Source of the DNA: Streptomyces liliiviolaceus
GTDB taxonomy: Bacteria > Actinomycetota > Actinomycetes > Streptomycetales > Streptomycetaceae
Length of the DNA stretch: 64,000 nt
Reading direction: 5' to 3'
NCBI RefSeq assembly: GCF_018070025.1
Contig: NZ_JAGPYQ010000001.1
Coordinates: 1,550,001 to 1,614,000, forward strand
Part shown: piece by piece, positions 40,563-47,519 of the stretch
Layout of the letters: the number at the start of each line of letters is the position of its first letter
How positions within the stretch are numbered: position 1 is the first letter of the stretch
Notes under the pieces: generated by a model
Databases searched by the model: none
What the model saw: only the letters and a program-made list of their open reading frames with translations
Told to the model about the DNA's origin: nothing
Program-made: the position numbers and the translations under genes

Positions 40563-40642
40563 GCGCAGTTCCCCGCGCCCCTTAAAAGCCAAAAGATTGC
40601 GCAGTTCCCCGCGCCCCCATTCAGGGGCGCGGGGAACTGCGC
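40563..40642. repeat. Dispersed 20-bp element: two forward and one reverse copy
   Basis: Forward copies at 40563-40582 and 40599-40618 (last base differs) and a reverse copy at 40623-40642, in the gap between the convergent GH5 and MFS genes. The second forward and the reverse copy are only four bases apart, making a near-perfect 20-bp hairpin. Confidence 0.88.
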
Positions 40643-40666
40643 GGCCAGCCACGGTGGGCCCGCGCC

Positions 40667-42025
40667 TTACGCCGGGACGTGGACCCGCTGGGACTTCGTC
40701 TCGGAAAGCCGCGCGGCCCGCGTCCGCGCACCGAACGCGGCCAGCGTCACCGCCCCCACCAGCCACGTCCCCGCGATGAAGTAGAAGACGCTCCGATACC
40801 CGTGCCCGGTGTACAGCGCGGCGACGATCAGCGGACCCGCCGCGTTCGACAGCCGCCCCAGCCCGTAGGACACGCTCGTGCCCAACGACCGGGCCCGCGT
40901 GTCGAACAGCTCGGGCGAGTACGCGTACGCCAGCGCCGTGTAGCCCCGCTCGAAGAGGTTCACGAGGAAGCCGAACACGATGATGAGCACGGGGTTGAAG
41001 GTGAGCCCGTACAGCAGCCCGCACACCGCGATCACCGTGCCGAAGGCGACCAGGCACCACTTGCGCTCGAACCGGTCGGTGACCAGCGACGCGAGATAGC
41101 AGCCGAGCGGCGCTCCGACCGTCGTCAGCGCCACGTAGAAGACGGACTTCTCGACGCTGAACCCCTCCTTGGCCAGCAGCGTCGGCGCCCAGCTCGAATA
41201 GCCGAAGAAGCCGATGGTCTGCGTCATCCACAGCACGGAGAGCAGCAGGGTCGGGAGCAGGTACTTCTTCTGGAGCAGCAGCCGCAGGGGCGCCTTCGTC
41301 GACGGTGTCTCGGCGACCGGCGGCGCGGGCTCGGGCAGCGGCCCCTTCTCCGCCGCCACGGCCGTCTCGATCTCCGTCAGGACCGCGTCGGCCGCCGCGT
41401 GCTCGCCCCGGCTCTCCAGCCAGCGCGGTGACTCCTTGAGGCGGCCGGAGAAGAGGACGAGCAGGACACCGAGCGAACCCCACAGGTAGACCAGCCGCCA
41501 CGACCAGTCGTTGAGCGGGACGACCGCGCTGGCGATGAGGTTGGTGACGGGTGTGCCGCAGATGCCGATGGCGATGGCGTACGCCTGGTACTTGCCGCGG
41601 ATCGCCGACGGGTACATCTCGTTGACGTAGACGACCCCGACGACGGTCATCGCCGACAGGCCCGCCGAGGTCAGGACGCGGAACACGCCGAGCGAGACCA
41701 GGTCCCAGGAGAACACCGCCGCGAACGACGAGATGCCGAAGAACAGCGTGGTCCAGATCAGGGCCCGTTTGCGGCCCCACCGGTCGGCTATGGACCCGGC
41801 GACGATCGCCCCGATGAACATGCCGACGAACGAGAGCGAGGTGACGTAGGCGACCTGGTCGACGGTCAGGCCCCACAGTTTGATCAGTTTCGGCGCGGTG
41901 GTGGCGAAGCTGTTGATGTCCGCGAACTCGAAGAAGTACGCGAAGGCGACGGCGAGCAGGGTGACCTTGTGGAACCGGGACACCGGCAGCCGGTCCAGCC
42001 GGTTCAGCGCGTTGGATTGCCGCAT
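40667..42025 (-). CDS. MFS transporter, probable aromatic or organic acid uptake
   Basis: 452 residues with 12 membrane segments. The MFS signature GSIADRWGRKRALI follows segment 2, PSAIRGKYQAYAIAIGI is in the middle loop, and the central cytoplasmic loop lies near 195-245 (RLKESPRWLESRGEHAAADAVLTEIE). The type resembles sugar/aromatic-acid:H+ symporters. Its ATG is one base past the LigI-like stop (TGACATG), so it is the last gene of the LigJ-LigI-MFS unit and probably imports the substrate of that route. Confidence 0.85.
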   Translation of the reverse strand: MRQSNALNRLDRLPVSRFHKVTLLAVAFAYFFEFADINSFATTAPKLIKLWGLTVDQVAYVTSLSFVGMFIGAIVAGSIADRWGRKRALIWTTLFFGISSFAAVFSWDLVSLGVFRVLTSAGLSAMTVVGVVYVNEMYPSAIRGKYQAYAIAIGICGTPVTNLIASAVVPLNDWSWRLVYLWGSLGVLLVLFSGRLKESPRWLESRGEHAAADAVLTEIETAVAAEKGPLPEPAPPVAETPSTKAPLRLLLQKKYLLPTLLLSVLWMTQTIGFFGYSSWAPTLLAKEGFSVEKSVFYVALTTVGAPLGCYLASLVTDRFERKWCLVAFGTVIAVCGLLYGLTFNPVLIIVFGFLVNLFERGYTALAYAYSPELFDTRARSLGTSVSYGLGRLSNAAGPLIVAALYTGHGYRSVFYFIAGTWLVGAVTLAAFGARTRAARLSETKSQRVHVPA

Positions 42026-42026
42026 G

Positions 42027-42947
42027 TCAGAAGTCCTCGCCGGGCCAGTACAGGCCCATCGGATTGGCGACCAGGAGCTTGTGCCGCTGCTCGGCCGTGA
42101 CCGCCACGTGCGGGATGTGGTCGACGAGCAGCCCGTCGTCCGGCATGTGGTCGGTGAGGTTGGGGTGCGGCCAGTCCGTGCCCCACAGCACCCGGTCGGG
42201 GAACTCCGCCACGACCCGGCGGGCGAAGGGGACGACGTCGGTGTAGGCGTGGCGTTCGCCGTGCAGGGCGGGCGGGCCCGTGACGGTCAGGCGTTCCGGG
42301 CAACTCACCTTCACCCACACGTCGTTGTGCTCGACGAACCGCAGGAAGCGGGTGAACTGCGGGCCGTCGACGGGCTCGGTCACGTCCGGCCGGCCCATGT
42401 GGTCCACCACGAGGGGCACGGGCAGCGACGCGAAGAAGCCCTCAAGCTCGGGCAGGTCGGCGCTCTCGAAGTAGAGGACGACGTGCCAGCCCAGCGGGGC
42501 GACCTTCTTGGCGATGGTGAGCAGGTCGTCGGCGGGCGAGGTGTCCACCAGACGGCGTACGAAGTTGAAGCGCACCCCGCGCACACCCGCCGCGTCCAGG
42601 GCGAGGAGTTCGCTCTCGCCGATGTCCGGGCGGACGGTCGCTATGCCGCGCGCCCGGCCGCCCGCCGAGCGGACCGCGTCGACCATGGCGCTGTTGTCCG
42701 CGCCGTGGCAGGTGGCCTGCACGATGACGTTGCGGGTCACCCCCAGGTGGTCGCGGAGCGCGAACAGGTCCTCCTTGCCGCCGTCGCAGGGCGTGTACTT
42801 GCGCTCCGGCGCGAAGGGGAACTCGGCCTGCGGGCCGAAGACATGGCAGTGCGTGTCGACGCTCCCCGGCGGCAGCCGGAAGGCGGGCGTGGACGGACCC
42901 GCGTACCAGTCCAGCCAGCCGGGGGTCTTGGGGGAGAGGGAGGTCAT
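42027..42947 (-). CDS. LigI-like amidohydrolase (2-pyrone-4,6-dicarboxylate hydrolase family)
   Basis: 306 residues from an ATG at 42947; its ribosome site GGTGAGGCGG overlaps the LigJ-like stop. The LigI pattern is clear: VDTHCHVFGPQAEFPFAPERKYTPCD near 32, FALRDHLGVTRNVIVQATCHGADNSAMVDAV, GVRGVRFNFVRRLVDTSP, VVDHMGRPD, and DRVLWGTDWPHPNLT near the end. LigI opens 2-pyrone-4,6-dicarboxylate, an intermediate of protocatechuate 4,5-cleavage. A related lactonase role cannot be excluded. It is coupled to the genes on both sides. Confidence 0.8.
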   Translation of the reverse strand: MTSLSPKTPGWLDWYAGPSTPAFRLPPGSVDTHCHVFGPQAEFPFAPERKYTPCDGGKEDLFALRDHLGVTRNVIVQATCHGADNSAMVDAVRSAGGRARGIATVRPDIGESELLALDAAGVRGVRFNFVRRLVDTSPADDLLTIAKKVAPLGWHVVLYFESADLPELEGFFASLPVPLVVDHMGRPDVTEPVDGPQFTRFLRFVEHNDVWVKVSCPERLTVTGPPALHGERHAYTDVVPFARRVVAEFPDRVLWGTDWPHPNLTDHMPDDGLLVDHIPHVAVTAEQRHKLLVANPMGLYWPGEDF

Positions 42948-42955
42948 CGGCCGCC

Positions 42956-43981
42956 TCACCGCCCCTGTCGCTTCAGCAGGGCGTCCAGCCGCGGGTACAC
43001 CGCGCGGGCGTTGTGCTCCTGGACCGCCGCCAGGTCGTCCGGGGAGAGGTCGGCTGCCTCCGCGTACCGGCGGGTGTCGTCGAAGTGGTGGCCGGTGCAG
43101 GGGTCGATGTCGCGGACCGCGCCGATCATCTCCGAGGCGAAGAGGAGGTTGCGGGCCGGGATCACGTCGTACAGGAGGTCCGAGCCGGCCTGGTGGTAGA
43201 CGCAGGTGTCGAAGTGGACGTTGCCCAGAACGTGTTCTTCGAGCGGGGGTTTGCCCAGTGCCATCGCCAGGCCCCGGAAGCGGCCCCAGTGGTAGGGGAC
43301 CGCGCCGCCGCCGTGCGGGATCACGAAGCGCAGCGTCGGGAAGTCGGCGAACAGGTCGCCCTGGACGAGCTGCATGAACGCCGTGGTGTCGGCGTTCAGA
43401 TAGTGCGCGCCGGTGGTGTGGAAGGCCGGGTTGACGCTCGTACTGACGTGGATCATCGCCGGGACGTCGTACTCGGCCAGCTTCTCGTAGAGCGGGTACC
43501 ACGAGCGGTCGGTGAGCGGCGGGGCCGTCCAGTGGCCGCCCGACGGGTCGGGGTTCAGGTTCACCGCGACCGCGCCGTACTCCTCCACGCAGCGGGTGAG
43601 TTCGGGGACGCAGGTGGCGGGGTCGACGCCCGGTGACTGCGGGAGCATCGCGGCGGGCACGAAGCGCTCCGGGTACAACTGCGCGACGCGGAAGCAGAGT
43701 TCGTTGCAGAGCGCGGCCCAGGCCGCGGACGTCGTGAAGTCCCCGACGTGGTGGGCCATGAACGACGCGCGCGGTGAGAACACCGTGACGTCGATGCCCC
43801 GCTCGTCCATCAGCCGCAACTGGTTCGGCTCGATGCTCTCGCGCAGCTCGTCGTCACCGATGCGCAGGTCCGCGGGGTCGGGCGCGGCCGATCGGTCGGT
43901 GAGGGCGGCGATCTGCCGATCGCGCCAGGCTCCCAGGGCGGGAGGGGCGGTCGTGTAGTGACCGTGACAGTCGATGATCAT
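42956..43981 (-). CDS. LigJ-like 4-oxalomesaconate hydratase family protein
   Basis: 341 residues from an ATG at 43981 with GAAGGA upstream. MIIDCHGHYTTAP, then IDVTVFSPRASFMAHHVGD, NLNPDPSGGHWTAPPLTDRSWYPLYEKLAEYDVPAMIHVS, FVIPHGGGAVPYHWGRFRG and LLFASEMIGAVRDIDPCTGHHFDDTRRY follow LigJ closely along the whole length. LigJ hydrates 4-oxalomesaconate, the step after LigI in the protocatechuate 4,5-cleavage (and gallate) pathway. First gene of a tight three-gene operon. Ring-cleavage dioxygenase and aldolase genes are not in the window. Confidence 0.82.
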   Translation of the reverse strand: MIIDCHGHYTTAPPALGAWRDRQIAALTDRSAAPDPADLRIGDDELRESIEPNQLRLMDERGIDVTVFSPRASFMAHHVGDFTTSAAWAALCNELCFRVAQLYPERFVPAAMLPQSPGVDPATCVPELTRCVEEYGAVAVNLNPDPSGGHWTAPPLTDRSWYPLYEKLAEYDVPAMIHVSTSVNPAFHTTGAHYLNADTTAFMQLVQGDLFADFPTLRFVIPHGGGAVPYHWGRFRGLAMALGKPPLEEHVLGNVHFDTCVYHQAGSDLLYDVIPARNLLFASEMIGAVRDIDPCTGHHFDDTRRYAEAADLSPDDLAAVQEHNARAVYPRLDALLKRQGR

Positions 43982-44003
43982 GACGGGGTCCTTCGCAAGC
44001 CGA

Positions 44004-44028
44004 GCTGCACTGCTGGGTGCCGTGCAGC
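44004..44028. promoter_or_regulatory. Inverted repeat upstream of the LigJ-LigI-MFS operon
   Basis: GCTGCAC and GTGCAGC, 11 bases apart, lie 23-47 bases before the LigJ-like start. An operator or leader hairpin is possible. Confidence 0.4.
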
Positions 44029-44193
44029 CTCACCCCGGCCCGCGCCGCCGCACGAGAGGACCGGACACAGAACTAACGTCCCCTTAACACTCCGGCGGGT
44101 GCGGGGCCGGTGTGGTCTACATTCGGTTGCGTGGCTACGGGGAGTGGCCGCATGTCCCGTAGGGGTCGGAGCGGCCTCAAGGAGGTGGACCGG

Positions 44194-44883
44194 GTGCAGG
44201 TACTGCTGGCCGAGGACGACGACGGCGTGGCCGCGGCGCTCGTCGAGGCGCTGTACGACCACGGCCATGAGACCCGGCGGGTCCGCTACGGCCGGGACGT
44301 GCTCACCTACCACCGAAGCTCCGACCTGCTCCTTCTCGACCTGGGGCTGCCCGACACCGACGGCCTGGACGTGCTGCGCGCGCTGCGGGCGGTGAGCGAC
44401 CTGCCGGTGGTGGTGCTCACCGCGCGCGGCGACGAGCGGTCCGTGGTGCGCGGGCTGCGGCTCGGCGCCGACGACTATCTCGTCAAGCCGGTACGCCTCG
44501 CCGAGCTGCTCGCCCGCATCGACACCGTCACGCGGCGTAACACCGCGAGGAACGCGCCCGCCGCCCCCGCCGTACGGACCGTCCGCGCCGCCGACGTCGA
44601 GGTGGAGCTGGACGCGCGCCGGGTCCGGGTCGGCGGGGCGGAGGTCGAGCTGACCACCAAGGAGTTCGACATCCTCGCCGTGCTGGCCGGCCGCGCGGGC
44701 ACGGCGGTCAGCCGCGAGCAGCTGCTCGACGAGGTGTGGGGCGACGCCCACCACGGTGTGTCCCGCTCCCTGGACGTCCATCTCACCCAGCTGCGCGCCA
44801 AGCTGCGCCGCCCCGACCTGCTCACGACGATCCGGGGCTTCGGCTACCGCTTCGGCGCCTCGACGAGGGCCGACGAGGACTGA
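44194..44883 (+). CDS. OmpR-family response regulator
   Basis: 229 residues from a GTG at 44194, seven bases past AAGGAGGT; the frame is open to 44110 but that site decides. Receiver with acidic E-D-D-D at 7-10, phospho-acceptor D49 in LLLLDLGLPDTDG, VVVLTARGD, and Lys in DDYLVKPVRL. The C-terminal winged helix (about 130-225) has VELTTKEFDILAVLAGRAGTAVSREQLLDEVWGD and SRSLDVHLTQLRAKL, then TIRGFGYRF. First gene of a coupled trio with the kinase and TAXI protein. TTAAC/TAACG repeats near 44079-44098 could be its own binding site. Confidence 0.92.
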   Translation: MQVLLAEDDDGVAAALVEALYDHGHETRRVRYGRDVLTYHRSSDLLLLDLGLPDTDGLDVLRALRAVSDLPVVVLTARGDERSVVRGLRLGADDYLVKPVRLAELLARIDTVTRRNTARNAPAAPAVRTVRAADVEVELDARRVRVGGAEVELTTKEFDILAVLAGRAGTAVSREQLLDEVWGDAHHGVSRSLDVHLTQLRAKLRRPDLLTTIRGFGYRFGASTRADED

Positions 44884-44893
44884 GGGGCGAGGC

Positions 44894-46336
44894 GTGCGCA
44901 CGAGGGTCCAGGCCGCACTGCTGCTGTTCGTCGTGATCGCGGTGGCCGCGTTCGCCGTACCGCTGCTGCTGTTCACCGCGTCCGACCGCACCCAGCAGCT
45001 CGTCCTCGCCCGCAGCGCCGACCTCGACCGGTTCGCGGCCCTCATGGACCAGGCCGCGGCGACCGGCGACACCTCGGCCGTCGCCGCCGAGGCCCGGCGC
45101 TACACCCAGCTGTACGGCGAACCGCTCGTCGTCACCGACACGCGCCGCCGGACCGTCGTCCAGACCGGCGGTATGCGGGCCGCCGACCCCGCGGTGGCCC
45201 GGCTGCTCGACGCGGCCCTGCGCAACCAGACCGAGCATCCCTCGGCGGCACTGCGCCCCTGGTCACGGGGGTACCGGATGTTCGCCGAGCCCGCCGGCAC
45301 CGGGACCCGCGTCTCCGGGGCCGTCGTGCTGCGGGCCTCGGTCGGCACCGCCGCCGACGAGATCACCCGGCGCTGGGCCGCCGTCCTCGCCGGGGCCGCG
45401 CTGGTCGCCGTCGCCTGCGCGGTCCTCGCGCGGGCCGCGACGGGGTGGGTGGTCAGCCCGCTGCGCCGGCTCGACCGGGCGGTGGGCCAGCTCGCCGCCG
45501 GACTCCCGCCCGAGCAGACCCGGGCCGGCGGCCCGCCCGAACTGCGCCAGCTCGCCATCGGCTTCAACCGCATGGCGCGTACCGTCACGGCGGCCCTGGA
45601 GCAGCAGCGCAGGCTCGTCGCCGACACGTCCCACCAGATGCGCAACCCGATGGCGGCGCTGCGGCTGCGCGTCGACGCCCTGCACACGCACCTGGCCCCG
45701 TCGGGCGAGCGCACGTACACCGGGGTCACCACCGAACTCGACCGCCTGGAGACCCTCCTCGACGATCTGCTCGCCCTCGCCACCGCGGAACACCGGGCCG
45801 GGGAACTGACCGTGACCGACGGCTCGGGCGGCCACTGCGACGCGGCGGCGGTGGCGGCGGACCGCTACCGCCTGTGGAAGCCGGTCGCCGAACGCGCCGG
45901 AGCCCGGCTGACCCTGACCCCCACCTCGGCCGCGCACCCGGTCCCGGCCGCCTGCACGGTCCGCGAACTGGCCCAGATCGCGGACATCCTGCTGGACAAC
46001 GCCATCAAGTACGCGGGCGAGGGCGCGGAGATCACCCTCGACTGCGCCACCGAGCCCGGCTCCGGTTCCGGCTCCGGGGCGGGCTCCGGTTCCGGCTCCG
46101 GGTCGGGCTTCGCGGTCCTCACGGTGACGGACGACGGTCCCGGCCTCGGCGCGGACGAACTCGCCCTGGCCACCACCCGCTTCTGGCGCTCGGGCAGCCA
46201 ACGCGAGAACCGCACGTCGGGTACGGGCCTGGGCCTGGCCATCGCCGAACAACTGCTGGCGGGCCGGGGCGGACGCCTGGAACTGACGGCGGCCCGACCG
46301 CGCGGGCTGCGGGCGAGGGCGGTGGTGCCGAGGTGA
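44894..46336 (+). CDS. OmpR-type sensor histidine kinase
   Basis: 480 residues from a GTG at 44894. First membrane segment about 7-28, an extracytoplasmic loop of about 125 residues, a second segment about 158-180, a HAMP domain, HisKA with H247 in LVADTSHQMRNPMAALRLRVDAL, and a HATPase domain (LLDNAIKYAGEGAEI, TDDGPGLGADE, GTGLGLAIAEQLLAGRGG). A run of Gly-Ser repeats (about 390-408) sits inside the ATPase domain between two strands. The next gene overlaps its stop (GTGA). Confidence 0.9.
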   Translation: MRTRVQAALLLFVVIAVAAFAVPLLLFTASDRTQQLVLARSADLDRFAALMDQAAATGDTSAVAAEARRYTQLYGEPLVVTDTRRRTVVQTGGMRAADPAVARLLDAALRNQTEHPSAALRPWSRGYRMFAEPAGTGTRVSGAVVLRASVGTAADEITRRWAAVLAGAALVAVACAVLARAATGWVVSPLRRLDRAVGQLAAGLPPEQTRAGGPPELRQLAIGFNRMARTVTAALEQQRRLVADTSHQMRNPMAALRLRVDALHTHLAPSGERTYTGVTTELDRLETLLDDLLALATAEHRAGELTVTDGSGGHCDAAAVAADRYRLWKPVAERAGARLTLTPTSAAHPVPAACTVRELAQIADILLDNAIKYAGEGAEITLDCATEPGSGSGSGAGSGSGSGSGFAVLTVTDDGPGLGADELALATTRFWRSGSQRENRTSGTGLGLAIAEQLLAGRGGRLELTAARPRGLRARAVVPR

Positions 46337-47325
46337 ACCGCCCCCTCGACCGCCGCACCCTCCTGCACGCCGCCCTCGGCACGGCCGCCGTCGCCGTTCT
46401 CGGGGGTGCGCTCACCGCCGACGCCTCCGGGCTGCGCCCCGGGCCGAGCGGTGTGCTGCGCATCGCGACCGGTGAACCGACCGCGTTCTACGAGGCGTTC
46501 GGCCGCCTCCTCACCGCGGAGCTGGAGTCGGCGTACCCCCGGCTGAACTGCCGTGTCCGCACCACCGCGGGGAGCCTCACCAACATCGAGCTGCTCCGCG
46601 ACCGCCGCGCCGACCTCGGACTCGTCCTCACCGACACGGCGCTGGCCGCCCAGGGCACCGACCTCTTCCCGCGGCCCGTGCCCCTGCGCGCGATCGGCCG
46701 GGTGTACGAGACCTACCTGCAGTTCGTCGTGCGCGCCGACTCCCCCGTGCGCGAGGTCGCCGACCTGGCCGGGCATCCCGTCTCGCTCGGCGCGACCGGA
46801 TCGGGCGCGGCCGTGCTCGGCGACCGCATCCTGCACGCCGCGGGCCTCACCCCGGGCACCGACGTGCCCGTGCTCCATCTCCCGCTGGCCGACGCGGCCG
46901 AGGCGATGCGGGCGGGCTCGGTCGACGCGCTGATCGTCGCGGGCGGGGTGCCGCTGCCCGACCTGTCCGAACTCGACGAACGGCCCGGTCTGCGGTTCCT
47001 GCCGCTGGCCGGGCTGCTGCCCCGGCTGGGCGGTCGTGAGGGCCGGGCCGGTTCAGGCCTGGAGGTGGTGTCCCTGCCGCAGGGCGCGTACCGGTCGGCG
47101 GGCGGAGTGGCGACCATCGGGGTGTCCAACCTGCTGGTGTGCCGCCCCGATCTGCCGCACGCCGTCGCCGAGGCGCTGACCCGTCTGCTGGTCCTGCGGG
47201 CGACGGCCCTCGTCCCCGACAACGCCGTCGGCACCCAGTTCCTCGACGTCGGCAGCCTGATCGGCACGGGCGGGATCGCCCTGCATCCGGGGGCGGCCGA
47301 GGCGTACCGGGCCCTGCACGGCTGA
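46333..47325 (+). CDS. TAXI-family TRAP solute-binding protein
   Basis: 330 residues from a GTG at 46333. An N-terminal export signal (DRRTLLHAALGTAAVAVLGGALTA) is followed by the TAXI substrate-binding fold: GVLRIATGEPTAFYEAFGRLLTAEL, then RTTAGSLTNIELLRDRRADLGLVLTDTAL, DLAGHPVSLGATGSGAAVLGDRILHAAGL and the VDALIVAGG hinge. Such proteins normally feed a TRAP membrane permease (DctM-type), which is absent here. Coupled directly to a two-component system, it may act as the extracytoplasmic ligand-binding partner of the kinase. Confidence 0.85.
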   Translation: MNRPLDRRTLLHAALGTAAVAVLGGALTADASGLRPGPSGVLRIATGEPTAFYEAFGRLLTAELESAYPRLNCRVRTTAGSLTNIELLRDRRADLGLVLTDTALAAQGTDLFPRPVPLRAIGRVYETYLQFVVRADSPVREVADLAGHPVSLGATGSGAAVLGDRILHAAGLTPGTDVPVLHLPLADAAEAMRAGSVDALIVAGGVPLPDLSELDERPGLRFLPLAGLLPRLGGREGRAGSGLEVVSLPQGAYRSAGGVATIGVSNLLVCRPDLPHAVAEALTRLLVLRATALVPDNAVGTQFLDVGSLIGTGGIALHPGAAEAYRALHG

Positions 47326-47519
47326 GCCGCGACCCCGCCCCCTGCTCCGGCGGGCGCGTCGGCGGGTGCGGGGCATTAACCAGGTCACCTTTGTCACTGC
47401 CATGCCATACGCTGCGTCTTCGGCCGCGGGTACGCACCGTCGACGGTGCGAGGGGAACACGCGGCCGCTTCAAGCACGCCCGGCACGTACCGGGCTTCTT
47501 CGTGGGGGGTCACATCACT

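Noticed and set aside
40331..41876. 515-codon frame antisense or offset to the MFS gene
   Set aside because: The MFS frame has membrane segments and the GRKR motif; the other translation has none.
47484..47499. GCCCGG/CCGGGC hairpin followed by TTCTT before the propeller protein
   Set aside because: Terminator-like shape, but the stem is only six bases and no leader peptide or riboswitch feature supports attenuation.
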